Shown here piece by piece: positions 53,915-62,388 of a stretch of DNA of 64,000 nt. The notes under the pieces are model-generated. The model did not search any database, had not been told where the DNA came from, and worked only from the letters and a program-made list of their open reading frames with translations. A program made the translations under genes and the position numbers. This stretch comes from Nitrosomonas sp. Is35 (lineage in GTDB: Bacteria; Pseudomonadota; Gammaproteobacteria; Burkholderiales; Nitrosomonadaceae): positions 1,302,001 to 1,366,000 of the forward strand of contig NZ_JAWJZH010000001.1 of the NCBI RefSeq assembly GCF_033063295.1, given 5' to 3'. Numbering within the stretch: the first letter of the stretch is position 1; each line of letters starts with the position of its first letter.

Positions 53915-55372
53915 TCAAACACTTTTTAGCAGCTCGATCGCCCAACTGACCCCAAATCCGGTAATATCGCTATCCACCGCGCCCAAGCCGCCCTTATGGC
54001 TGCTAGCCGATAAATCCATATGTAACCATGGTGTGTCGCTGACAAAGCGCCGTAGAAAACAAGCGGCGAGGATATGATCGAATTCTCCGCCTAGCTCGCA
54101 CTGCTTGATATCCGCAATGGCGCTTTCAAGGCTTTCTTCGTAATCCGAGTCCATCGGGAAAACACACACACGCTCACCGCTTTCTTTGCCCGCGGCAACG
54201 GCGACTTGCAACAACTCATCGCGATTGCTGAAAATTCCGCTGTAACGGGATCCTAGGGCAGTTATCATACTGCCGGTCAACGTAGCGAAATCGATGATCA
54301 AATCGGGTTTTAATTGGTTGGCTAATGTCAAAGTGTCCGCCAATACCATTCGTCCTTCGGCGTCGGTATGCACGATTTCAATGGATAGCCCGCTGAGTGC
54401 CGTGATGATGTCATTTTGTTTATACGCCCGAGGACTGATGTGGTTTTGCGCAATGGCTAGCCAGCAATCTATTTTAATTGGGATTTCAGCGCGCGTTGCG
54501 GCAAGCAGAATGCCCAACGCGACGGCCGATCCGTTCATATCCTCATGCATTCCTTGCATATGCCGGGCCGGTTTCAGATTATGGCCGCCGGTATCAAAGC
54601 AAATGCCTTTTCCGACAATTGCGATAGTCTTATTGTCCGGATTTTGCTTGCCCTGATATTGCAGATGAACGATGGCGGCGTCTTCGGTATCACTGCCTTG
54701 TGCTACCGCCACAAAAGCGCCGGCGCCGATTTCTTTCAATTTATTGAGATCGTATTCCTGATATTTCCAGCCCTCATTCTCAGCCAATTTCTTAATTTGC
54801 TGGCGATAAGTGGTGGGTGTTAATTCATTGGCCGGTAATGCCGTCAAACCGCGCGCAAGCAAGTTCCCTTCTGCCCGGGCGCGTTGCAGCGTAAAGTTTC
54901 CAGCATCTTTGTAGCCATATAAAAAAATTTTCTCCAGCGGCTTTCTGACGGGTTTATTTTTGCGCACCGGGAGTACGGCGCCATTCACCCAGCTGGTAAA
55001 AACAGCCAGTTCGGAAAAGATTTTTCTTTGTTGCGTTGTGCCATGCACGGTAATATGCAATTCAACAGGATTTTCCCCAAGCAGCAATTTGACCGCTTTT
55101 CGCACGGTGGTTTGTTGCTCGAATACGGTTTGGTTCGTGTCGACCATTGCCCAAGCGCATAGCTCGCCATCGGGAAGATTTGCGCTGACTGGCGTTGCGA
55201 TCAGATCCGTTAATTTGATCTCGCGGCGCAGAAGTAATTTATTCAGTGATTCTTCACCGGGAATATCATGTTTCTTAGGGAGCTTTTCTAACTTCGGGAG
55301 GATTACGAGAATATGCGATGCTTTAGTAGATGGATCGATCGATGATGTATTTTGGAAAAGGGATGCCAGCAT
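53915..55372 (-). CDS. Leucyl aminopeptidase family protein (M17)
   Basis: Di-metal aminopeptidase, 485 residues from MLASLFQNTS. AGGAAAG seven bases before 55372 favours this start over 55411. Metal and active-site segments are present: VGKGICFDTGGHNLKPA near residue 254, MHEDMNGSAVALG, and HTDAEGRMVLADTL near residue 338. Small departures from classic PepA are FDTGGHN for FDSGGxS and MHEDM for MKxDM. This looks like the more divergent M17 branch rather than PepA itself, so no symbol is given. Confidence 0.88.
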   Translation of the reverse strand: MLASLFQNTSSIDPSTKASHILVILPKLEKLPKKHDIPGEESLNKLLLRREIKLTDLIATPVSANLPDGELCAWAMVDTNQTVFEQQTTVRKAVKLLLGENPVELHITVHGTTQQRKIFSELAVFTSWVNGAVLPVRKNKPVRKPLEKIFLYGYKDAGNFTLQRARAEGNLLARGLTALPANELTPTTYRQQIKKLAENEGWKYQEYDLNKLKEIGAGAFVAVAQGSDTEDAAIVHLQYQGKQNPDNKTIAIVGKGICFDTGGHNLKPARHMQGMHEDMNGSAVALGILLAATRAEIPIKIDCWLAIAQNHISPRAYKQNDIITALSGLSIEIVHTDAEGRMVLADTLTLANQLKPDLIIDFATLTGSMITALGSRYSGIFSNRDELLQVAVAAGKESGERVCVFPMDSDYEESLESAIADIKQCELGGEFDHILAACFLRRFVSDTPWLHMDLSASSHKGGLGAVDSDITGFGVSWAIELLKSV

Positions 55373-55545
55373 TGAAAGCTTTCCTGTTGTATAGTTTTTT
55401 TTGAATGACAAAATTGTGCGTCATTGCATTAAGAATGATAGCTGTAATTAATATTGATATTATATACGTCTTATACCCATTGTGGCTGGGATAGACTTAC
55501 AACGCATGGATTTATTCTGATTCTACCGGGGAGTTTCAAATAGGG

Positions 55546-56340
55546 ATGCATCAATATCTCGAATTAATGCAGCATGTCATTGACCACGGTCATCGTAAAT
55601 CGGATCGGACGGGAACGGGGACACTATCGGTTTTTGGCTATCAAATGCGTTTTAATCTGGCACATGGCTTTCCTTTGGTGACAACGAAGAAATGTCATTT
55701 GAAGTCGATCATTCATGAGCTGCTGTGGTTTCTACAAGGCAATACCAACATCGGCTATTTGCAGCAACATGGTGTATCGATATGGAATGAATGGGCTGAT
55801 GCGAATGGCGATCTCGGCCCGATATACGGCCATCAATGGCGTTCCTGGACGACAGCGGAAGGCGGACATATTGACCAGTTGCAGCAGGTAATTCAGCAGA
55901 TAAAAGATACGCCCGATTCGCGCCGTATGATTGTGTCGTCATGGAACGTGGGGGATTTGCATAAAATGCGCTTGCCGCCATGCCATGCTTTTTTTCAGTT
56001 CTATGTGGCGGATGACCGGTTATCGTGCCAGCTTTATCAACGCAGCGCGGATATTTTTCTCGGCGTGCCGTTTAACATCGCATCGTATGCCTTGCTGACG
56101 CTGATGATTGCGCAGGTGTGCCGACTCAAAGCCGGTGATTTTGTGCATACCCTGGGCGATGCGCATCTTTATCTCAATCATTTGGAACAGGCCCGTGAAC
56201 AACTATCGCGCGAACCCAAACCTTTGCCAATCATGAAATTAAATCCCGATATCAGAGACATCTTGGGCTTTCATTATGAAGATTTCAGCTTGGAGAATTA
56301 TGATTCCCATCCTGCTATCAAGGCGCCGGTAGCGGTATGA
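55546..56340 (+). CDS. thyA: Thymidylate synthase
   Basis: Makes dTMP from dUMP with methylene-tetrahydrofolate. 264 residues, identical in length to E. coli ThyA. The catalytic cysteine is in [12 protein letters not shown] (near residue 146). Folate and dUMP contacts are seen in [11 protein letters not shown] and [20 protein letters not shown]. The C-terminal IKAPVAV tail is conserved. The stop overlaps the folA ATG (ATGA), so the two are coupled; both act in folate cycling. Confidence 0.98.
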   Translation: MHQYLELMQHVIDHGHRKSDRTGTGTLSVFGYQMRFNLAHGFPLVTTKKCHLKSIIHELLWFLQGNTNIGYLQQHGVSIWNEWADANGDLGPIYGHQWRSWTTAEGGHIDQLQQVIQQIKDTPDSRRMIVSSWNVGDLHKMRLPPCHAFFQFYVADDRLSCQLYQRSADIFLGVPFNIASYALLTLMIAQVCRLKAGDFVHTLGDAHLYLNHLEQAREQLSREPKPLPIMKLNPDIRDILGFHYEDFSLENYDSHPAIKAPVAV

Positions 56341-56846
56341 CGGCATTACGTCTATCCATCTTGGTAGCAATGGCGAAAAATCGGGTTATTGGCCGGGATA
56401 ATCGATTGCCTTGGCATTTACCGGCTGATTTGAAACATTTTAAGTTTCTAACGATGGGGCAAACCATTGTGATGGGACGTAAAACCTATGAATCGATTGG
56501 CAAACCTTTACCTGGAAGAGCCAATATCGTGATTACCCGCCAAACGGATTATGAAGTACCCGGTGCAGTCGTCGTCAATTCCTTGGAAGATGCATTGCTG
56601 GTATGTGAAGAGACCAGCACGATTGACACTGAAAATTTCATCATCGGGGGTGAGAAGCTTTACCAGCAAACGATTAAAATTTGCCAGCGCATGTATATCA
56701 CCGAAATTCAAAGCAATTTTGATGGTGATGTGTTTTTCCCAGAATTTAATCCCGGCGACTGGGAAGAAACGCAGCGCGACAAACACGTCGAGGGAAATTT
56801 AGAATATCACTTTGTCGTGCTTGATCGTAAATCAAGCACGACATAA
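56337..56846 (+). CDS. folA: Dihydrofolate reductase
   Basis: Regenerates tetrahydrofolate, including that oxidised by ThyA. 169 residues. Visible elements: [20 protein letters not shown] with the Trp-20 loop and catalytic acid region, [20 protein letters not shown] for cofactor binding, and the [13 protein letters not shown] segment. Chromosomal type by its position directly behind thyA. A strong hairpin (56883-56919) follows. Confidence 0.97.
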   Translation: MTALRLSILVAMAKNRVIGRDNRLPWHLPADLKHFKFLTMGQTIVMGRKTYESIGKPLPGRANIVITRQTDYEVPGAVVVNSLEDALLVCEETSTIDTENFIIGGEKLYQQTIKICQRMYITEIQSNFDGDVFFPEFNPGDWEETQRDKHVEGNLEYHFVVLDRKSSTT

Positions 56847-56882
56847 GCTATAATTCCCGTGATTTTTCAAGCTATTTGAAGC

Positions 56883-56919
56883 AGAAATGGTGAAGTAATG
56901 CAACCACTTCACCATTTCT
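56883..56919. terminator. Bidirectional hairpin between folA and the decarboxylase gene
   Basis: AGAAATGGTGAAGT (56883-56896) pairs perfectly with ACTTCACCATTTCT (56906-56919) around a 9-base loop. It lies between two converging genes and is the obvious candidate to end both transcripts, although neither side has a long T-run. Confidence 0.7.
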
Positions 56920-56958
56920 ATTGACGATTCTTAATCAGGCTTACCCAATTCTGGAAAC

Positions 56959-58134
56959 TTAAATCACTTTTACATCAGGTAATGGAAAGCCATTAAAATT
57001 GCTGGCGTATGCCGTCGTATAGGCGCCTGCATTAGGAATATAGATGAAATCGCCTTCTTGTATGTCGTTGGGCAACATCAAGTCGTGCATCAGGATATCC
57101 ACGGAGTCACAGGTTGGTCCGGCAACTGACCATGGAATATTGCTGCCTTTCCGATCGGTGAGAATCTCATAGCGTAAACCCTCGGTCATTTCAATGACAC
57201 CGCCAAACATGCCTGCATCCCAGTACATCCAACGTTTTCCATTGCGCGTTGCTGTTCCAACCACGCGGCAGACAAAATAAGCCGAATCCGATACCAAATA
57301 GCGGCCTGGCTCTGCCATGATGCGGAAATTACCCGGTAAATCGGCAATAGCGGTATTAATGACTTCAGCAATAACTTCGATGGAAGGAATCGGTTTGATG
57401 TGGCGAACCGGGTAGCCGCCGCCGATATTGAGCAAGCGGGGATTCAAGCCAGCTAGTTGCATTTCAGCAAATACTTTTTTAGCCCGTTCGATACCGACAC
57501 GCCAATTTTGCGGATTACGGCATTGCGAGCCGACATGAAATGTGACACCCGCTAGATCTGCTTTGAGTTTGGCGGCTTCTTGAATGATTTCATTGATATC
57601 GGCTAAGTGTGTGCCGAATTTTCCGGCTAATGGCCAATCGCTGCCGATATTGGGGGTATCGATGCGCAAATACATTTTTGCATCGGGTTTAACGCTGAAG
57701 ATTTTACGCATTTCTTCAATGCTATCGAGTACGTACCACTCAACGCCTTTTTCTGCGGCGTATTCAAGATAAGCTCTGGATTTCATCGGATTGCTGTAGA
57801 AAATTTCAGCAGCCGGTACACCTAATTTGAGTAATACATCCAACTCGGCGATGGAGGCAATTTCAAAACCAGCGCCTTCTTCGATCAGTGTTTTCAGTAC
57901 GCGCTCATCAGGATTGGCTTTCACCGCATAATGCGGATGCACTCGAGGCATTGCAGTCTTGAAGCGCCGGGTTTTTTGCCGGATTATATTGCTGTCAACC
58001 AGTAAAAAAGGTCGTCGATAACCTTCATTTAAAGCATTTCGGACATGCTCAAAATTCAGACTGACTTCAGGGTGCGTATCAAACAGAACTTCAGATTGGT
58101 CGGATTTTTGAAGTGTGGACGAGAGTATAGCCAT
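56959..58134 (-). CDS. Ornithine/lysine-type PLP decarboxylase (alanine racemase fold)
   Basis: Fold type III PLP enzyme of 391 residues, most like eukaryotic-type ornithine decarboxylase, which makes putrescine. The PLP lysine is in HYAVKANPDERVL (near residue 69). GGGYP and MAEPGRYLV hold the cofactor phosphate. GPTCDSVDIL carries the substrate cysteine and aspartate across the dimer interface. The diamine specificity (ornithine, lysine or both) cannot be decided from sequence. AAGGAG stands upstream of the ATG. A 21-codon ORF with its own strong ribosome site ends 22 bases before the start, suggesting translational control. Confidence 0.88.
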   Translation of the reverse strand: MAILSSTLQKSDQSEVLFDTHPEVSLNFEHVRNALNEGYRRPFLLVDSNIIRQKTRRFKTAMPRVHPHYAVKANPDERVLKTLIEEGAGFEIASIAELDVLLKLGVPAAEIFYSNPMKSRAYLEYAAEKGVEWYVLDSIEEMRKIFSVKPDAKMYLRIDTPNIGSDWPLAGKFGTHLADINEIIQEAAKLKADLAGVTFHVGSQCRNPQNWRVGIERAKKVFAEMQLAGLNPRLLNIGGGYPVRHIKPIPSIEVIAEVINTAIADLPGNFRIMAEPGRYLVSDSAYFVCRVVGTATRNGKRWMYWDAGMFGGVIEMTEGLRYEILTDRKGSNIPWSVAGPTCDSVDILMHDLMLPNDIQEGDFIYIPNAGAYTTAYASNFNGFPLPDVKVI

Positions 58135-58156
58135 GCATATGCTCCTTTATAAAACG

Positions 58157-58222
58157 CTACGTTTCAGGAATGTGAATATTTACTAAATCCGCGGGAGCAA
58201 AAAAGTTCTTGGTGCTTCTCAT
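58157..58222 (-). CDS. Upstream ORF / possible leader peptide of the decarboxylase gene
   Basis: A 21-residue reading frame, MRSTKNFFAPADLVNIHIPE plus a final threonine. It is preceded by AAGGAGG at an ideal five-base distance, the best ribosome site in this area. It ends 22 bases before the decarboxylase ATG. In enterobacteria the ornithine decarboxylase gene speF is controlled by an ornithine-sensing leader peptide, so a similar role is possible, but the peptide sequence is not like SpeFL. Function is inference. Confidence 0.5.
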   Translation of the reverse strand: MRSTKNFFAPADLVNIHIPET

Positions 58223-58490
58223 GATGACCTCCTTATCGGTGAATTTCCTGGATTTAAATTTGCACGCATTATAGTCTGCATTCGGGGCAAATCAAGCTTT
58301 TTTTATCTGTAATTATATTCAATATAAAACAATAGCTTATGTAGTTATAATTTATGCCCTATTAGACGGGTATTTAGCAAAAAAGTTTAGCGTGTTTTTG
58401 AAGTTTGTTTTGCGTGACTGTCTAGTTTTAATACACATGGAAATATTGAACGCACGATTTCTTGGATATCCATAAATTTGGAGTTGGTTA

Positions 58491-59294
58491 GGGCCTGTTA
58501 ACACAATCTGATTGCTTCGACGATGAGAGCGAAGTGGATAAAGGAGATGAAGACGACATCGAGCTTATCGAACCTGGAGAAGATGCGGCGAAATCCCTTG
58601 AGCCTTCTGAACAATCGTTCGATCTCGTTGCGTTTTTTGTACATGGCACGGTTGTATTCCCAGGGTGACAAGCGATTTGCTTTGGGCGGAACAACCGGGA
58701 TGTAACCCAAATCTAGTGCCAGTTGCCGGGTTTGGTCGCCCTCATAAGCACGATCCATCAGCAGGTAGGTGGGCGTATTGACGGGACCGAGGGAAAGCAA
58801 AAGCTGCCTGCCCTCTGGCGCATCGTGGGCGTGACCGGGCGAGAGGGCAAAGCCTATGGTTGTTCTGGAATCTGCGGCAACCAGATGAATTTTGGTGGTC
58901 CATCCACCTCGAGATTTTCCGATGGATTGGGGGCCGTTTTTTTTAACGCACCCGTACCGTCGGGATGGACTTTGATGCTGGTGCTGTCCAGCGAAACAGT
59001 TTCAATACGGATACGGATGATTTGCTGATGCTGAAGTTGCCCAAATACATGGCTCAGTACACCACTCTTTGCCCAGCGATTCATGCGGGTATAGATGGTA
59101 TGCCAGTTGCCGAATCGCTTGGGCAGTCCTCGCCACTTGCAGCCATGCTCGGCAACGTAAAGAATGGCATTGAGAACTTGCAGATTGGAATGGCTGACGT
59201 TGCCACGCTGACGCGGCAGGCAGTGCTCGATCTGTTGATATTGAGTTTCGGTGATTTCCATCACCAAATTATATCAAATAGCGTTAACAGGCCC
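58491..59294 (-). mobile_element. IS5-family insertion sequence (IS427-like), complete
   Basis: 804 bp with inverted ends starting GGGCCTGTTAAC (58491-58502 and, reversed, 59283-59294), matching perfectly for 12 bases and partly beyond. TA flanks both ends, consistent with a 2-base target duplication. One transposase is coded in two frames on the minus strand. The right end abuts the stop codon of the TIGR03790 gene. Confidence 0.9.
58498..59261 (-). CDS. IS5-family transposase, expressed by -1 frameshift
   Basis: Two overlapping frames. The first, from ATG 59261 (MEITETQYQQIEH), holds KWRGLPKRFGNWHTIYTRMN and SLDSTSIKVHPDG with the first catalytic D. The second, ending at 58498, holds LLMDRAYEGDQTR with the second D and KKRNEIERLFRRLKGF with the E. 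A run of eight A residues on the coding strand (complement of 58937-58944) allows a -1 slip. After it the frame reads LKKNGPQSIGKSRGGWTTKI and is continuous to the end, about 254 residues in all. This is the usual mode of expression in the IS427 group, so the element looks active. Confidence 0.88.
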
Positions 59295-60562
59295 TAATTC
59301 CAGTGTAACTTCAAATAACCATCCGTTTTTTCATTGAACTTTAAAAGAAATCGATTCTCTCCGCGGCGAATGGTCTGGGGTCGCGAAGCTAACTTGAACG
59401 GTCCGGCAGCAGAATGTGATTTTTCTATTTTTAATCGTCCAACTCGGGGTGAGAAAATTTTCAATTCAAACCGGTCTGTACTCATTTCACGTAATAGTGG
59501 CGCAAATGGTTTCGCTAAAGGTTCGCCAATGAACACGCCTTGTCCCGGCCACGCGACGCTTTTCCAATAAGCCTCAAGCGCACTGGCGCCCAATGCATAA
59601 TGAAACATGGCGACTACCGGGGACGGGAATTTTTGCGGGAAACTGCAGGGCTCAATGACCGTGCCATAGCTTGCCGTGGCGCCTGCTTCCAGCCAGCGCA
59701 AGCTGCTCATCTGGGAAGAATCGGTCAGCATGCCGCCCACCGATGTCAGGTGATCGGCCAGTGCACCGGGGATAAACTCGAGCGTGTCCAACGAGGATAC
59801 GTGGGTAAGTCCGGTAAAATAAAACAGCACATCCTTGCGGTCTGAAATGAAATCGGCTTCCAATACCTGCACTGGAAAAATGCCGGTAAATTCTTTTGCC
59901 GTCTCAGCGAAAGTTATTGCGCGTGTACTGCGCGCTTTATCCGAGGTGTTCAACAAATATGCTTGACCTTTGGGAAATGTATGATCGGATGCAATGCCCC
60001 GGTCAATCAAATCCTTAATCTGCGTAAACGAAGTGCCGGCCAGCATCATAGCCGGACGTATCTTATAGTCATCGAATGGGTAAGAGCCGAGCGCATTGAA
60101 ATAAGGACTCGGTGCTGTCGGTTCGCACTTATCGGCGCAGTATTTTTTGTCGAAGCCAAATGCCAAAGCGGAAGTCAGCGACATGCATTCCACCCGGTAC
60201 GGAGCTGTCCAGGCGACGGCGAATGCTTGCACATGCTCAGGTGTAAGCCGGTCAATTTTAGCTTTCAGCTGCTTGAATTCCGTTGCAGTCAGGGTGGTGC
60301 GGCCGGGTGGGAAACGCAGATGAATGACATTGACTTCCGGTATCTGCCGTGCACGCTGATAGTAGCTGCCTACTTGCTGGGAGAGCGGGTCGCTGTCATT
60401 GATGATTATAGCGATATCTTCCGGCATTAAGCCGGTACGCGTCAGAGAAATATGCTGCAAAGCTTCTGCCGCAAGCGTCACGGGAAATGCAGAGAATAAA
60501 ATCAACGCGAGAATAACTGGAAACCTTTTGATTCGTTTTGCGCATATTTGAGTCAACATCAA
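59294..60562 (-). CDS. TIGR03790 family exported protein
   Basis: 422 residues with a signal peptide (FPVILALILFSAFPVTLAAE). The TIGR03790 hallmarks follow: LMPEDIAIIINDSDPLSQQVG, YYQRARQIPEVNVIHL, AFAVAWTAPYRVECMSLTSAL and ASYGTVIEPCSFPQKFPSPV. The last segment resembles caspase/gingipain-like folds, but catalytic residues cannot be named. The function of the family is not known. The final stop codon TAG takes its last base from the inserted IS5-type element; before insertion it would have read TAA, so the protein is unchanged. Confidence 0.85.
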   Translation of the reverse strand: MMLTQICAKRIKRFPVILALILFSAFPVTLAAEALQHISLTRTGLMPEDIAIIINDSDPLSQQVGSYYQRARQIPEVNVIHLRFPPGRTTLTATEFKQLKAKIDRLTPEHVQAFAVAWTAPYRVECMSLTSALAFGFDKKYCADKCEPTAPSPYFNALGSYPFDDYKIRPAMMLAGTSFTQIKDLIDRGIASDHTFPKGQAYLLNTSDKARSTRAITFAETAKEFTGIFPVQVLEADFISDRKDVLFYFTGLTHVSSLDTLEFIPGALADHLTSVGGMLTDSSQMSSLRWLEAGATASYGTVIEPCSFPQKFPSPVVAMFHYALGASALEAYWKSVAWPGQGVFIGEPLAKPFAPLLREMSTDRFELKIFSPRVGRLKIEKSHSAAGPFKLASRPQTIRRGENRFLLKFNEKTDGYLKLHWN

Positions 60563-60593
60563 TGAGTCTCCACATGGTTTTATTCCTTTGACT

Positions 60594-61160
60594 TCAAATT
60601 TTCGGCAATGTTACGCCTTGTTGACCCTGATATTTTCCGCCCCGGTCTTTGTACGATGTTTCACACACTTCATCCGATTCAAAGAAAATCACTTGCGCCA
60701 CGCCTTCATTCGCATAGATTTTGGCGGGCAGGGGGGTGGTGTTGGAAAACTCCAGCGTGACATAACCTTCCCATTCCGGTTCGAATGGCGTGACGTTGAC
60801 GATAATGCCGCAGCGCGCATAGGTCGATTTACCCAAGCAGATGGTCAGCACGTTACGCGGAATGCGGAAATACTCGACGGTGCGCGCCAGTGCAAAAGAA
60901 TTAGGCGGGATGATGCAAACATCGCTTTTAACATCGATAAACGAATTAGAGTCAAAATTTTTCGGATCGACAATCGTGGAATTGATGTTGGTGAATAACT
61001 TGAATTCGTCCGAACAGCGGATATCGTAGCCGTAACTTGAAGTTCCATAGGAAACGATACGTTGATCGTCTTTATGGCGGATCTGGTCGGGCTCGAACGG
61101 CTCGATCATGCCGTGTTCGAGTGCCATGCGGCGTATCCATTTATCTGATTTAATCGTCAT
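60594..61160 (-). CDS. dcd: dCTP deaminase
   Basis: Converts dCTP to dUTP, feeding thymidylate synthesis (thyA is 4 kb away). 188 residues. [38 protein letters not shown] and the catalytic glutamate in [20 protein letters not shown] are present, with GVAQVIFFE near the end. It lies 13 bases after mrp and is probably in the same transcript. Confidence 0.96.
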   Translation of the reverse strand: MTIKSDKWIRRMALEHGMIEPFEPDQIRHKDDQRIVSYGTSSYGYDIRCSDEFKLFTNINSTIVDPKNFDSNSFIDVKSDVCIIPPNSFALARTVEYFRIPRNVLTICLGKSTYARCGIIVNVTPFEPEWEGYVTLEFSNTTPLPAKIYANEGVAQVIFFESDEVCETSYKDRGGKYQGQQGVTLPKI

Positions 61161-61173
61161 CCTTCAATTCTTC

Positions 61174-62262
61174 CTAGTCATTTTCCATTACGATTTTAGC
61201 GAACAACTCCGAGTGATCTTCGGCGGATTCAGCCACCTTAACGGCAACTCGCCGTGCAATTAAACGGTAAATTCCGGCAATTTTGCCGTCTGGCTCTGCA
61301 ACCACGCTGGGTTTGCCCGTGTCAGTGTGCTCGCGGATCTTGATATCGAGCGGCAATGCGCCCAAAAATTCGACGTTGTAGTCCTGGCACATTTTTTCGC
61401 CGCCGCCGGTACCGAAGATGGGTTCGGTATGTCCGCATTGCGAGCAAGTGTGCGTGCTCATGTTTTCCACGATACCCAGAATCGGGATGCCGACTTTTTC
61501 AAACATCTTCAGACCTTTGCGCGCATCGAGCAAAGCAATGTCCTGTGGTGTGGTGACAATAACGGCGCCGGTCACCGGGATTTTTTGCGCCAGTGTGAGC
61601 TGGATATCGCCGGTACCAGGCGGTAAATCAACGACGAGATAATCCAAATCCTTCCAATTGGTATCGTTGAGCAATTGCTGCAAAGCCTGAGTCACCATCG
61701 GTCCGCGCCACACCATCGGCGTCTCGGCGTCGATCAACAAACCGATCGACATGGCCTGAATACCATGCGCTAGCATCGGTTCCATGGTCTTGCCGTCATG
61801 TGATTCCGGATGGCCGGTAATGCCGAGCATTTGCGGCTGCGACGGACCATAAATATCCGCGTCCAGAATACCCACGGATGCGCCTTCTGCCGACAATGCC
61901 AGCGCCAGATTGACTGCCGTTGCCGATTTGCCGACACCGCCTTTGCCGGATGCCACGGCAATAATGTTTTTAACGCCGGGAATCAGCTTAACGCCGCGTT
62001 GCACGCCGTGAGGAATGATTTTGCTGCTCACGCTCACCTGGATAGCGCCGATACCCGGCACCGCCTGCAATGCTCCGGTAATTTGCTGTTGTACTTGATT
62101 CTTGACGCTATTGGCGGGATAACCGAGCTCAATGCCGATGGTTACGTTGTTTCCTGCAATTTGAATCGCGCTAACGGATTTTGCAGTCACATAATCTTTA
62201 TTCGTGGTTGGATCGATGGTTTGTTGCAATACAGCTTGTATTTGTTGTTCGGAAATGGTCAC
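61174..62262 (-). CDS. apbC: Mrp/ApbC family iron-sulfur cluster carrier ATPase
   Basis: P-loop scaffold/carrier that binds and delivers Fe-S clusters. 362 residues from GTG 62262 (VTISEQQIQAVLQQ); AAAGGAG seven bases upstream supports this over an in-frame ATG at 62298. An N-terminal MIP18-like domain (about 1-85) precedes the MRP ATPase domain. That domain has VASGKGGVGKSATAVNLALA near residue 100, DADIYGPSQP and the CSQC cysteine pair near residue 275. Shares the intergenic region with metG, which points the other way. Confidence 0.95.
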   Translation of the reverse strand: MTISEQQIQAVLQQTIDPTTNKDYVTAKSVSAIQIAGNNVTIGIELGYPANSVKNQVQQQITGALQAVPGIGAIQVSVSSKIIPHGVQRGVKLIPGVKNIIAVASGKGGVGKSATAVNLALALSAEGASVGILDADIYGPSQPQMLGITGHPESHDGKTMEPMLAHGIQAMSIGLLIDAETPMVWRGPMVTQALQQLLNDTNWKDLDYLVVDLPPGTGDIQLTLAQKIPVTGAVIVTTPQDIALLDARKGLKMFEKVGIPILGIVENMSTHTCSQCGHTEPIFGTGGGEKMCQDYNVEFLGALPLDIKIREHTDTGKPSVVAEPDGKIAGIYRLIARRVAVKVAESAEDHSELFAKIVMEND

Positions 62263-62388
62263 TACAAAACTCCTTTTTACTACCGCTGAGCGGCTCACAA
62301 TTTAATCGGGAAATGGTAACAAATATCGGGAATGCACACACAGTTTGTTACAATTGACACTTATTTAATCTGATTCGTTTAATAATTA

